Positions 11,595 to 20,552 are shown, numbered from the stretch's first letter. The stretch: DNA of 64,000 nt from Aalborgiella sp963841045 (GCA_963841045.1 CAWJBD010000013.1:62001-126000), one strand, 5' to 3'. Program-made: numbers and translations. The notes: generated from the letters alone by a model not told the origin.

Positions 11595-11606
11595 CCGGTC
11601 TTCGAC

Positions 11607-11906
11607 TTAACTTTTCTTCAAAGCTTTTTTGGCTTGCGCTTGCGACAAGCCTTTGAGTTTTTTGCACGTGCCTTTGGCCACATACACCCATTCTGATTTG
11701 TCGTTATCAACTTTAGCTTGCCCAGCACAATCATGTGTGGCGCTTAAATTGGCACAGGCGTTTTGACCAGCTTTCGCAATGCCGTAGCATTTTTCTTTAC
11801 CGGGTAAATCACTGGCCATGTGGCTGGATGCAGAAGTGGCTGTACTCAGCAACAATGTTGCCAACAATGTTGTTGCTGCAGATTGAATAAGCGCTTGATG
11901 TTTCAT
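11607..11906 (-). CDS. Bufferin-like precursor (DUF2282 / BufA1 family), solitary
   Basis: A 99-residue exported protein with a signal peptide (hydrophobic residues 10-26) and four cysteines at 40, 51, 60 and 81. GKEKCYGIAKAGQNAC, then HDCAGQAKVD and WVYVAKGTC match the DUF2282 family, whose members are now known as bufferins: ribosomally made peptides whose cysteines are modified by a DUF692 (MNIO) enzyme with a DUF2063 partner and which bind copper. Neither partner gene is in this window. It sits 21 bases after the crotonase gene in the same direction. With no maturation genes next to it, it may be modified by an enzyme encoded elsewhere or be an unmodified periplasmic protein. Confidence 0.75.
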   Translation of the reverse strand: MKHQALIQSAATTLLATLLLSTATSASSHMASDLPGKEKCYGIAKAGQNACANLSATHDCAGQAKVDNDKSEWVYVAKGTCKKLKGLSQAQAKKALKKS

Positions 11907-11927
11907 ACGGTGCAGGATGGTCTTACC

Positions 11928-12740
11928 TCAACGACCGGTAAACCGAGCCGATCGCTTCTCTATAAACGAACGCAGGCCTTCGGCCGCATCTTCCGAGTTG
12001 GCCAATATGCGCTGAGTTTCGATGAACTCGGCCATGGCGGCCAGTGGGCCGTGCTCCACCGCCTTGATAGCGTTGAGCCGGGTGGCGACCACGGCTGCGG
12101 GTGCTTGCTCGGCAATGGTCTGGGCGATGCGCAGGGCGGCATCCAGCTCTTCGCCAGCTGGCACGATTTTTTGCACAAAATTGAGGCGGTAGGCCTCGGC
12201 GCTGTCAAACTCGTCCCCCGTCAGCAGATGCAGCATGGCATTGCCAAGGCCCGCTCGCTCTGCCATGCGCAGCGTTGCACCGCCCGTGGGCATGATGCAG
12301 CGTTTGACCTCTAGCTGCGAGAATCGGCAGCTGCTGGACGCGACCACAATGTCCGCCCCCAGCATCAGCTCGATACCCGCCGTGAAGGTGATACCTTTGA
12401 CCGCCACCACCATCGGTTTGGTGCGGCGTCGGAAACCCGGCTGACCCAAGTCAAAAGGGTCTACCAGACCCTCGGGAGCCAGCTTTTTTCCTTCGCGCAT
12501 GAGTGGCGCACAGGTGGGAAGGTCAAGTCCGGCGGTGAAATGGTCACCCGCAGCGCACAGCACGCCTACCCGCAGCGATGGGTCATCGTCCAGCCGCGTG
12601 TACGCCTCGGCCAGCTCGCGAAACATCTTTGGGGTGAAACCGTTGCGTTTAGACGGCCGGTTGATGCCGATCAGCAGCACATGGCCCTTCACTTCGGTGT
12701 CGATGCCACCTTCGGTTTGTTCTGCTGAAAAATTCATCAT
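11928..12740 (-). CDS. Enoyl-CoA hydratase/isomerase family protein
   Basis: Crotonase-superfamily protein of 270 residues, expected to act on an acyl-CoA thioester. NRPSKRNGFTPKMFREL and DHFTAGLDLP supply the CoA-binding and oxyanion regions. The two positions of the catalytic glutamates are kept: Glu in TAGIELMLGADI and Glu in FSQLEVKRCIMPTGG. The oxyanion-hole Gly-Gly-Gly of true hydratases reads TAG here, so isomerase or another crotonase activity is equally possible. Base composition differs from its surroundings: I count 38 G/C in bases 12301-12360 against 30 of 60 in 10321-10380. That suggests a different origin. The bufferin-like gene follows it directly. Confidence 0.8.
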   Translation of the reverse strand: MMNFSAEQTEGGIDTEVKGHVLLIGINRPSKRNGFTPKMFRELAEAYTRLDDDPSLRVGVLCAAGDHFTAGLDLPTCAPLMREGKKLAPEGLVDPFDLGQPGFRRRTKPMVVAVKGITFTAGIELMLGADIVVASSSCRFSQLEVKRCIMPTGGATLRMAERAGLGNAMLHLLTGDEFDSAEAYRLNFVQKIVPAGEELDAALRIAQTIAEQAPAAVVATRLNAIKAVEHGPLAAMAEFIETQRILANSEDAAEGLRSFIEKRSARFTGR

Positions 12741-12761
12741 GTCTTATTTTTTAGAATAAAC

Positions 12762-12815
12762 GCTACAAAATAGATAGCTAATAATGTAATAAATACGCCG
12801 GCTACAGTCTAAAAT
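12762..12815 (+). repeat. Interspersed hairpin repeat, copy 2 (crotonase/serA gap)
   Basis: Diverged plus-strand copy: GCTACAAAATAGATAGC hairpin, then AATAAATACGCCGGCTACAG. It fills most of the 81-base gap between the crotonase start and the serA end and is antisense to both. Confidence 0.75.
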
Positions 12816-12821
12816 TGATGC

Positions 12822-13996
12822 TCAAATCACTCGCACCCGAATCACATGTTCCACCGCTGCAATGGCTGACACCACATCGTCGGTGGGTTTGGTTTCCACG
12901 TCAATGATGTTGAAAGCCAATTCGCCACGGCTTTTGTTCATCATGTCGATGACGTTGACTTTTTTATCCGCCAGCACCGACAACACATGACCCAACACAC
13001 CAGAGACGTTGTCGTTGGAAAAGGTGATGCGGCTGGAGTTCGCCACGCGGCCCATGCTGACGGCGGGGAAGTTAACCGAGTTGACGATGTTGCCGTTTTC
13101 CAAATAGTCCATCAACTGGTTCGCCGCCATCACGGCACAGTTTTCTTCCGACTCTTCGGTGCTGGCACCGATGTGTGGCATGGCGATGACTTTGGGGTGG
13201 TTCAGCATGGCGGGTTCGGGGAAGTCACAGACGTAATAAGCCAGCTTACCTGCATCCAAACTTTGCTTCACCGCGGCTGAATCAACAATGGTTTCGCGTG
13301 CAAAATTCAAGAGCACAGCTGTTGGTTTGGCTTGTGCCAGCGCAGCAGCGTTGACCATGTGCTTGGTAGCTTCCAATGCGGGCACGTGCAAGGAGATGTA
13401 ATCCGACCGCGCCATCAAGCGCCGACAGATTTTCCATGCGCTGCACACTGCTGTCCAAGCGCCAAGCGGCGTCTATCGACAAAGCAGGGTCAAAGCCCAC
13501 CACCTTCATGCCCATGGCCAAAGCCATGTCTGCCACCAGTGAGCCAATCGCGCCCAAGCCCACAATGCCCAGTGTTTTGCCTTTGATTTCGCCACCGGCA
13601 AAACGGGCTTTTTCTTTTTCCAAAAGAGCGTGCATCTCAGCCGCATCGGTCATGTCGGTCAAAGAATTCACATACGCCATGCCAGGCAAGATACCGCGTG
13701 TGGCGAGCAGCATGCCCGCCATCACCAGCTCTTTCACCGCATTGGCATTGGCGCCAGGTGTGTTGAAACACCACGATGCCCAGTTTGCTGTAGTCTGCCA
13801 CCGGTACATTGTTGGTACCCGCACCGGCACGCGCCACCGCCACCAATGAGGCGGGCACTTCCACGCCTTGCAGCTTTTGGCTGCGCAACAAAACTGCATC
13901 GGGGCTGCCAATGTCGCTGCCCACCTCATAGCTGCCGCGCGGAAAGCGCTCTAAGCCTTTGACCGAGATTTTGTTATAGGTTTTGATTTTGAACAT
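12822..13996 (-). CDS. serA: D-3-phosphoglycerate dehydrogenase (two frameshifts)
   Basis: First enzyme of serine synthesis, oxidising 3-phosphoglycerate with NAD+. The ATG at 13996 (MFKIKTYNKIS) has AAGG 7 bases upstream. The product reads through three frames. Removing one base from the A run at 13766-13768 (plus strand) restores VVFNTPGANANAVKELV, and removing one at 13417-13418 restores ENLSALMARSDYISLHVPA. The joined protein of about 390 residues has the substrate and NAD domains (GIVGLGAIGSLVADMA, the dinucleotide loop) and a C-terminal ACT domain (VNVIDMMNKSRGELAFNIIDVE) for feedback by serine. It follows serC, so the two make a serine operon. I read the breaks as sequencing errors because a working copy is expected. 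Confidence 0.9.
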
Positions 13997-14027
13997 ACGC
14001 ACGCCTTGAAAAAATGTTAAAACAGAA

Positions 14028-14082
14028 CGCTATATATTTAATAGCAATCTAGGCAATCAATACGCCGGCTAGAGGCCAATTT
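14028..14082 (+). repeat. Interspersed hairpin repeat, copy 3 (serC/serA gap)
   Basis: Good plus-strand copy: GCTATATATTTAATAGC hairpin, linker with TAG, then GGCAATCAATACGCCGGCTA and GAGGCCAA, followed by the TTCTTATATATTTA tail also seen after copy 10. It lies between two genes transcribed the other way, so it is antisense to the operon. Confidence 0.9.
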
Positions 14083-14103
14083 CTTATATATTTACAGCGA
14101 AGA

Positions 14104-15243
14104 TCAGGCCTGCGTTACCTCTGCATAGCCCCAAGTCAACCAAGGCAACAGGGCTTGCAAATCAGCGCGCTCGACCGTGGCACCACACCAAATGCGCAGG
14201 CCAGCGGGTGCGTCTTTGTAGGCGCCCAAGTCGTAGCCTACACCTTCGGTTTCCAAAAGCTTGATCAATTTTTTGACTTGCTCTTCAGTCGCTTTCAAGG
14301 TCAAGCAGACGCTGGTGTTGGAACGTGTGGCTTTGTCTTTGGCCAAGAAAGAAATCCAATCATTCTTAGACACAAAATCTTCCAGTACGCCCAAGTTGGC
14401 TTCACTGCGGGCAATCGTGCCGGCCGCGCCTTTGACACCACCTAGGCCATCGACCCAGGCCAATGCATCCAAATAATCTGACACGCACAACATCGACGGC
14501 GTGTTGATGGTTTCGCCTTTGAACAAGCCTTCGGTCAACTTGCCGCCCGACTTCATGCGGAACACTTTGGGCATGGGCCAAGGTGGGTTGTAGGCTTCAA
14601 TGCGCTCAGCAGCGCGTGGGCTCAAAATCAACATGCCATGTGCACCTTCGCCGCCCAGCACTTTTTGCCATGAGTAGGTGATCACATCCAACTTGTCCCA
14701 AGGCATGTCCATGGCAAACACGGCAGAGGTGGCGTCGCAAAATGTCAAGCCCGCACGGTTCGCTGGTATCCAATCACCATTCGGCACTTTCACGCCCGAT
14801 GTGGTGCCGTTCCAAGTGAAGACCACGTCGTTCTCAAAGTTAACTTTGCTGAAGTCCGCAATGTCGCCATAGTCGGCTTTGATGACGTTCACGTTCGGCA
14901 GTTTGAGTTGCTTGACAATGTCGGTCACCCAACCAGCGCCAAACGATTCCCATTCCATCACGTCCACGCCGCGCGCGCCCAACATGGACCACATCGCCAT
15001 CTCAATCGCGCCAGTGTCAGAGCCGGGCACAACCGCCACGCGGTAGCCTTCAGGCAAACCCAAAATGCGGGCAGTTTCGGTACATGCCAAACCCAAGGCT
15101 TTTTTGCCCAATGCCGAGCGATGCGAGCGCCCCAACACATCCAGCTGCAGCTTGCTGACGTCGTAGCCCGGACGTTTGGAGCATGGGCCGGATGAGAAAT
15201 TGGGGTTCTTGGGTTTGACAGTGGGTTTGGTGATGTTGGTCAT
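14104..15243 (-). CDS. serC: Phosphoserine aminotransferase
   Basis: PLP enzyme converting 3-phosphohydroxypyruvate and glutamate to phosphoserine. I choose the ATG at 15243 (MTNITKPTVKPKNPNFSSGP); the open frame runs seven codons further upstream. The 379 residues carry TYSWQKVLGGEGAHG, where the Lys should bind PLP, and WNGTTSGVKVPNGDW. The sequence is of the Methanosarcina/alphaproteobacterial type of SerC, which is longer and distinct from the E. coli type. It precedes serA in the same direction with a repeat copy between, giving the serine pathway two of its three enzymes here. Confidence 0.93.
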   Translation of the reverse strand: MTNITKPTVKPKNPNFSSGPCSKRPGYDVSKLQLDVLGRSHRSALGKKALGLACTETARILGLPEGYRVAVVPGSDTGAIEMAMWSMLGARGVDVMEWESFGAGWVTDIVKQLKLPNVNVIKADYGDIADFSKVNFENDVVFTWNGTTSGVKVPNGDWIPANRAGLTFCDATSAVFAMDMPWDKLDVITYSWQKVLGGEGAHGMLILSPRAAERIEAYNPPWPMPKVFRMKSGGKLTEGLFKGETINTPSMLCVSDYLDALAWVDGLGGVKGAAGTIARSEANLGVLEDFVSKNDWISFLAKDKATRSNTSVCLTLKATEEQVKKLIKLLETEGVGYDLGAYKDAPAGLRIWCGATVERADLQALLPWLTWGYAEVTQA

Positions 15244-15297
15244 AGGACTATATTCAATTAACAAAATAAAAAATCATTGTAGCAAGTGTGCAATGTT

Positions 15298-15981
15298 CTA
15301 AATCAAGCCCTGCTCCGCCATCGACAGGGTTTGACCTTTGGCCACGATGATGTGGTCCAGCACCCGCACATCAACCAAGCCCAAAGCGGCTTTCAAGGTT
15401 TGTGTCAAAGATTCATCGGCCTTAGATGGCTGCACGCCGCCGCTGGGGTGGTTGTGGCACAGCACCACGCTGCTGGCATGGTGGTGCAAAGCGCGCAGCA
15501 CCACTTCACGCGGGTAGACGCTGGTTTGCGTGAGCGTGCCGCGAAACAGTTCTTCCATCGCCAGCATGCGGTTTTGTGCATCGACAAAGAGCACCGCAAA
15601 CACCTCATACGTCTTGTGCGCCAAATGCAATTGCAAATAGTCTTTGACCGCGTTGGGCGATTCAAACACGGTGCGCGTTTGCATTTGCTCGGCCAGTGCA
15701 CGGCGTGCCAGTTCCAGCACCGCCACCAGCTCGGCGCGCTTGGCCGGGCCTAGGCCTTTGATGCGTTTCAAATCTTCAGCCGTGGTGTTGAGCAAGCCTG
15801 CAATGCCGCCAAAACCCAGTTTGCTGTCCAACAGTTCCTGCGCCATTTGCAGCACGCCTTTGCCGACAATACCGGTGCGCAGCAATATCGCCAGCAGTTC
15901 GGCATCGCTCAATGCGCCAGCACCGCGAGCCAACAGCTTTTCGCGGGGGCGGGAATCAGCGGGGGTGTTTTTCATGGACAT
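15298..15981 (-). CDS. radC: RadC family protein (JAB1/MPN domain)
   Basis: A 227-residue RadC protein. The N-terminal helix-hairpin-helix region (AEDLKRIKGLGPAKRAELVAVLELARR) is followed by a JAB-type metalloprotease-like domain with the ligand motif VVLCHNHPSGG and downstream Asp in KADESLTQTL. The family was once linked to DNA repair, but that role is not established. It is divergent from fkpB-ispH. Length and motifs are complete. Confidence 0.93.
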   Translation of the reverse strand: MSMKNTPADSRPREKLLARGAGALSDAELLAILLRTGIVGKGVLQMAQELLDSKLGFGGIAGLLNTTAEDLKRIKGLGPAKRAELVAVLELARRALAEQMQTRTVFESPNAVKDYLQLHLAHKTYEVFAVLFVDAQNRMLAMEELFRGTLTQTSVYPREVVLRALHHHASSVVLCHNHPSGGVQPSKADESLTQTLKAALGLVDVRVLDHIIVAKGQTLSMAEQGLI

Positions 15982-16089
15982 ACAGTGTCAATTAGCGGCA
16001 ACTGAAAAGGCTTTAGAAAAATGGAGCGAAGTTCATACCGAACTTCATACAATAGGGGCAACCATATTGTCAGTGTAACGAATCTTTTC

Positions 16090-16572
16090 ATGAACGCAGC
16101 AACCCCCACACCCACCGACGCACCCATCGTCCAAGCCGACTCATTCCTCACCTTGCACTACCGTTTGGCAGGCAAAGCGGGCGATGTCATCAACACCTTT
16201 GGCGGCAAACCCGCGACGCTGTCTTTGGGCACAGGCGAACTGGCTCCTGCGGTTGAAGCCAAGTTGATCGGCTTGTTTGAGGGCGCACACGAAACTTTTG
16301 AATTGCCTGTCGGCGCTGCCTTTGGCGAACGCAATGCCAGCTTGGTGCAATGGCTGGCCAAAAGCGAATTGACCGCCATGGGCGACCCGCAAGAAAGCTA
16401 CGCTGTGGGCGACGTGGTGCAGTTCCCCACACCCGACCGCAAAGGGCAATTTGCTGGTGTGGTGACCGATTTCAAAGGCGATGGTTTGAACGCAGCGGTG
16501 CAGTTTGATTTCAACCACCCGCTGGCAGGCCAGCCAGTGATTTTTGAAGTGCAGTTGATTGGTGTACTATGA
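16090..16572 (+). CDS. fkpB: FKBP-type peptidyl-prolyl isomerase (SlpA-like)
   Basis: Cytoplasmic FKBP-type prolyl isomerase of the SlpA/FkpB branch, with chaperone activity in the inserted flap domain. I start it at the ATG at 16090 (MNAATPTPTDAPIV); the frame is open further upstream but without family similarity. The 160 residues show SFLTLHYRLAGKAGDVINTFGGKPATLSLGTGELAPAVEAKLIG split across the pattern of this subfamily. Its TGA overlaps the ispH ATG by four bases, the usual fkpB-ispH pairing, so translation of the two is probably coupled. Confidence 0.92.
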   Translation: MNAATPTPTDAPIVQADSFLTLHYRLAGKAGDVINTFGGKPATLSLGTGELAPAVEAKLIGLFEGAHETFELPVGAAFGERNASLVQWLAKSELTAMGDPQESYAVGDVVQFPTPDRKGQFAGVVTDFKGDGLNAAVQFDFNHPLAGQPVIFEVQLIGVL

Positions 16573-17567
16573 ATGCTATATATAAAATAGCAACACAGGC
16601 AATCAATACGCCGGCTACAGGTCAAAAAAGCATTAATAAATTAGAATCCATCCTGCTTGCAGAGCCGCGCGGCTTTTGCGCGGGTGTGGATCGCGCGATC
16701 GACATTGTTGACATCGCTTTGCAAAAATTTGGCGCACCCATCTATGTGCGGCACGAAATTGTGCACAACACCTATGTGGTGAACGACCTCAAAGCCAGGG
16801 GCGCGATTTTCATTGAAGAGTTGAGCGATGTACCAGCAGGTGCCACGCTGGTTTTTTCGGCACACGGTGTCGGCAAAGCTGTGCAGCAAGAAGCGGCTGC
16901 GCGTGGCTTTCAAATTTTTGATGCCACCTGCCCACTGGTCACCAAGGTGCATGTGGAAGTGGCCAAACTGCACGCCGAAGGTTACGAATTCATCATGATT
17001 GGCCATGCTGGCCACCCTGAAGTCGAAGGCACCATGGGGCAGCTCAACGGTGGCATCCATTTGGTTGACAGTGTGGAAGATGTCGCCCACGTGCAGCCCG
17101 CGCAAACCGACAAATTGGCGCTGGTAACGCAAACCACCTTGAGTGTGGACGACGCAGCGGCCATCACCGCGGCTGTGATGGCACGCTTTCCCAAAGTGCG
17201 TCAACCCAAAATGCAAGACATTTGCTACGCCACGCAAAACCGCCAAGACGCCATCAAAATCATGAGCCCGCAAGTGGACATGGTGATCGTGGTCGGCAGC
17301 CCCACCAGTTCCAACAGCAACCGCTTGGCCGAACTCGCCACACGCCTAGGCACCGAAAGCCACATGGTCGATAACGCCAGCGAACTAGACCCCGCATGGT
17401 TCACCAACAAAACCACCATAGGCCTCACCGCCGGCGCATCCGCCCCCGAAGTGCTGGTCGATCAAGTGATCGCCCGCATCAAAGAACTGGGCGCGGTATC
17501 GGTCCGCAAAATGGACGGCGTGCAAGAGACCATGAAGTTTCCGCTGCCGAAAGGGTTAAAGCTTTAG
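16569..17567 (+). CDS. ispH: 4-hydroxy-3-methylbut-2-enyl diphosphate reductase, with repeat-derived N terminus
   Basis: Last enzyme of the MEP isoprenoid pathway, an iron-sulfur protein making IPP and DMAPP. Cysteines of the cluster are seen in PRGFCAGVDRA, DATCPLVTKVH and MQDICYATQN; TQTTLS and SSNSNRLAE are also typical. The family normally starts about two residues before ILLAEPRGFCAG. Here the only ATG is 27 codons earlier, overlapping the fkpB stop, and those codons are a copy of the interspersed repeat (IATQAINTPATGQ). I find no ATG, GTG or TTG between the repeat and the core, so the extension is almost certainly translated. Confidence 0.95.
   Translation: MNAIYKIATQAINTPATGQKSINKLESILLAEPRGFCAGVDRAIDIVDIALQKFGAPIYVRHEIVHNTYVVNDLKARGAIFIEELSDVPAGATLVFSAHGVGKAVQQEAAARGFQIFDATCPLVTKVHVEVAKLHAEGYEFIMIGHAGHPEVEGTMGQLNGGIHLVDSVEDVAHVQPAQTDKLALVTQTTLSVDDAAAITAAVMARFPKVRQPKMQDICYATQNRQDAIKIMSPQVDMVIVVGSPTSSNSNRLAELATRLGTESHMVDNASELDPAWFTNKTTIGLTAGASAPEVLVDQVIARIKELGAVSVRKMDGVQETMKFPLPKGLKL
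16574..16626 (+). repeat. Interspersed hairpin repeat, copy 4 (coding, ispH N terminus)
   Basis: Plus-strand copy in the sense of ispH, starting two bases after the ATG: TGCTATATATAAAATAGCA hairpin, CACAG linker, then GGCAATCAATACGCCGGCTA and CAGGTCAA. The linker has CAG where most intergenic copies have in-frame TAG, so the frame stays open. Confidence 0.92.
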
Positions 17568-17583
17568 CGAATAGGTTAAAGCT

Positions 17584-18247
17584 TTAAGGCTTCTGGCAGA
17601 TATACAAAATATCCGCGAATATCGGACTGCTGCAAGGTTCTGAGCGGACTTTGAAGCCGTGTTCGGCGAACTTGGCTTCCCAGCCGGATTGGCTTTTGAA
17701 ACTGAGATTTTCTTTGGCTTGCACGGTGTTGGATTGGGTGAATCCAATGGTCGTAGCCAGCTTTTCATAGAGCTGGTTGAGCTTGGAAATCAAACCACCT
17801 TGCTGGTTCACTTCGCGTGCCAAGAACAAACCACCCGCTGGCAATTGCGCGTAGGCTTTGGCAATCATCTCATCTTGTTGTTGTGGGCTGAAGTAGTGCA
17901 AAAAATCGATCATCATGATGGCGTCAAATGTGCCATCAACCACTGGGCTGCCACTGCTGACAGCAAACTGCAAATTGGAGATGCCTTTACCTGAATCAGC
18001 TGCTTGTTTGGCCAATGCAATTCGCGCGACATCATGGTCTGGTGGCCAACACGGTTCTTTGCGGTGCCGCCAGGGCCAACTCCATCGCCAGCAAGCCATG
18101 ACCACAACCGACATCCAACACTTTCGCCGTCTTCGGCACATAGGCTGCCATGCGAGCATACGGTGTGAGCCACCAGCGCAGGTGCAAAAAAATCTTGGTT
18201 CCTAAGCTGATACCAGGAATGGCGTTGTAACGGCTGGCGAGGTTCAT
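17584..18247 (-). CDS. Class I SAM-dependent methyltransferase (one frameshift)
   Basis: Small cytoplasmic methyltransferase of unknown substrate. The SAM-binding motif VLDVGCGHGLLAMELAL lies near residue 45, and FDAIMMIDFLHYFSPQQQDEM is the motif around the fourth strand. Reading breaks near 18040, where one extra base turns RTVLATDHDVARIAL into a stop; joined, it gives about 220 residues. It is convergent with ispH; between the two stops is a duplicated GGTTAAAGCTTTA (17554-17587). It is followed on its strand by nothing related, and glmM lies upstream. Family call good, role unknown. Confidence 0.75.
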
Positions 18248-18267
18248 GGCGAAGTAGATTTGAAATA

Positions 18268-19608
18268 TTAAGCCAAGAGCGTATCGGCGATGCGCTGTGC
18301 ACAGGCTTTGGTTTGCGCAGGGTCACGCGCTTCCACCATCACGCGCACCAAAGGCTCGGTACCGCTGGCGCGGTTCAAAATACGGCCGGTATCGCCCAGC
18401 TCTTGCTCTACTGATTTGCATGCGGCAATGAAGCTTGGGCGCGTTTGCAATTCAGCCCAGGTTTGCCCAGGCTTTAAGCGCACATTGATCATGGTTTGCG
18501 GAAAGAGGGTGACGTCGCTCAACAAAGCCGCCATGGTTTTGCCGCTGCGGGCGCAGGCTTGCAGCACTTGCAGTGCGCTCACAATGCCGTCACCGGTGGT
18601 GTGCTTGTCCAAGGCCAGCAAATGACCCGAACCTTCACCGCCCAATATCCAACCGCGTTTTTCTAATTCTTCCAGCACGTAACGGTCGCCCACTTTGGCA
18701 CGCACGAATTCAACACCTTTGGCTTTGAGTGCCACTTCGACCGCCAAGTTGGTCATCAAGGTTCCCACCGCACCTGCAACAGCTTCACCGCGTTCTAAAC
18801 GCTCTTTGACCATCAGGTACAACACCTCATCGCCATTGAACAAGCGACCATTTGTGTCCACCAGTTGCAAGCGGTCGGCATCGCCATCCAGTGCAATGCC
18901 GTAATCGGCTTTGTGCAATTTGACGGCTTCTATCAACGCTTCGGGGTGTGTGGCACCCACGTCTTTGTTGATGTTCATGCCATCTGGCGCGCAGCCTATT
19001 GATACGACCTCTGCGCCCAATTCATGAAACACTTTGGGTGCCACTTGGTAGGCTGCACCGTGGGCGGCATCGACCACAATCTTCAAGCCTTTGAGTGTCA
19101 AATCATTGGCAAAGGTGCTTTTGCAAAACTCGATGTAACGGCCTGAGGCATCGTCCAAACGCTTGGCTTTGCCTAGGTTGGCAGAGTCCACCCAAATGGG
19201 CGACTCTTGCATCATGGCTTCTACTGCCAGCTCCCACGCATCGTCTAGCTTGGTGCCTTGGGCAGAGAAGAACTTGATGCCGTTGTCTTGAAATGCATTG
19301 TGGCTGGCGCTGATGACCACGCCCAAGTTGGCGCGCTGTGCCCGTGTGAGATATGCCACTGCCGGCGTTGGAATAGGGCCCAGCAGCACCACATTGACAC
19401 CCGCTGAGTTGAAACCCGACTCCAAAGCGCTTTCCAACATGTAGCCAGAAATGCGCGTGTCTTTGCCAATCAGCACCGTGGGGTGTGCTTCGGTTTGTTT
19501 GAGTACGCGGCCTACGGCGTGTGCGAGTTTGAGTGCGAAGTCTGGCGTGATGGGGTATTTGCCCACCTCGCCCCGAATGCCGTCTGTTCCAAAAAATTGT
19601 CTAGTCAT
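18268..19608 (-). CDS. glmM: Phosphoglucosamine mutase
   Basis: Interconverts glucosamine-6-phosphate and glucosamine-1-phosphate for peptidoglycan and LPS precursors. The 446 residues are full length. RQFFGTDGIRG opens the protein, the phosphorylated serine is Ser102 in ISASHNAFQDNG, the metal loop is LDGDADR, and the sugar-binding GGEGSGH and C-terminal RASGTEPLVRVM are present. It lies downstream of folP in the same direction, the common ftsH-folP-glmM order, 44 bases after it. Confidence 0.97.
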   Translation of the reverse strand: MTRQFFGTDGIRGEVGKYPITPDFALKLAHAVGRVLKQTEAHPTVLIGKDTRISGYMLESALESGFNSAGVNVVLLGPIPTPAVAYLTRAQRANLGVVISASHNAFQDNGIKFFSAQGTKLDDAWELAVEAMMQESPIWVDSANLGKAKRLDDASGRYIEFCKSTFANDLTLKGLKIVVDAAHGAAYQVAPKVFHELGAEVVSIGCAPDGMNINKDVGATHPEALIEAVKLHKADYGIALDGDADRLQLVDTNGRLFNGDEVLYLMVKERLERGEAVAGAVGTLMTNLAVEVALKAKGVEFVRAKVGDRYVLEELEKRGWILGGEGSGHLLALDKHTTGDGIVSALQVLQACARSGKTMAALLSDVTLFPQTMINVRLKPGQTWAELQTRPSFIAACKSVEQELGDTGRILNRASGTEPLVRVMVEARDPAQTKACAQRIADTLLA

Positions 19609-19652
19609 TGTTTACCCAATATCTTGTCCAGTTTAATCTCTCTGCTCAGCTT

Positions 19653-20512
19653 TCAGTTTTTATTCTGGTTCACCGCTTGCACCACTTTGAGTGCAGCCGC
19701 CGTTTCGCGTACATCGTGCACGCGCACAATGCTGGCACCATTTTGCACTGCCAGCACAGCCGCCACCACACTGGGCGCCACGCGATCCGACATCTGCAGC
19801 CCAGTGACAGCGCCAATCGCGGTTTTGCGTGACCAACCCGCCAATAGAGGTACGCCCAGCGCCAAGAACTCACGCTGATTGGCCAACAAACTGAAATTTT
19901 GCTCAGTTGTTTTGCCAAATCCAATGCCAGGATCCACCACAATACGTGACAAATCGACCCCTAGCCGGCATATTGATTGCCTACGTTGCTCTAAAAATGA
20001 TAGCACTTGTGGGATGATTGAATCTACATCGCCTTGCATGGGCTGCAGTTGCATGGTTTGCGGTTCGCGGTGCATGTGCATCAAGCACACGCCACAACTG
20101 GCTGTTTGGCCACAATGCTCTCTGCACTGGCATGTCCCTCGCCCGCCGGTTGGCGCAAAGCCCAAATGTCGTTGATGATGTCAGCCCCCATGTCCAGCAC
20201 CGCTTGCATGACCTGCGGCTTGTAGGTGTCAATGGAAATGGGAATGCCCCATGTGAGCACCTCAGCCAACACCGGCAAGATGCGTTCTAACTCAATGTGC
20301 AAGGGCACTTGAGGCGCACCTGGGCGAGACGATTCACCACCTAAGTCCAAAATGTCTGCACCATCTTTGACCAATTGTTCGGCATGGGCAATGGCGCTGC
20401 CAAAGTGAGCATACCGCCCACCATCCGAAAACGAGTCGGGTGTGACATTGACTATGCCCATGATTTTGGGTTGGGTCAAATCAATTTGAAAACGTGCAGT
20501 CTGCCAGTACAT
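19653..20512 (-). CDS. folP: Dihydropteroate synthase (one frameshift, contains a repeat copy)
   Basis: Condenses p-aminobenzoate with a pterin diphosphate in folate synthesis. MGIVNVTPDSFSDGG, GGESSRPG, DPGIGFGKT and AGWSRK are all present. The frame breaks near 20090: restoring one G joins KQPVVA to VCLMHMHREPQTMQ. Inside the gene, bases 19957-20005 are a copy of the interspersed repeat and encode the loop LSFLEQRRQSICRLGVD just before the strand that carries DPGIGFGK. Homologues have a helix and loop of similar length but unrelated sequence there. The start at 20512 gives a normal length. I expect a working enzyme, since only one copy is usual. Confidence 0.92.
19957..20005 (-). repeat. 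Interspersed hairpin repeat, copy 5 (inside folP)
   Basis: Minus-strand copy in the sense of folP. Read from the plus strand it is CTAGCCGGCATATTGATTGC, then CTACGTTGCT, CTAAAAATGA and TAGCA, matching copies 6 and 11 with a few changes; the hairpin is imperfect. It is read in a different frame from the three N-terminal coding copies. Confidence 0.85.
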
Positions 20513-20552
20513 GTGCTTATTCTAATTGGGTGATTGAATCAGACTGAAAACA

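Noticed and set aside
17554..17588. Tandem GGTTAAAGCTTTA between ispH and the methyltransferase as an attachment site
   Set aside because: Only two short copies, no integrase or tRNA nearby; a local duplication is simpler.
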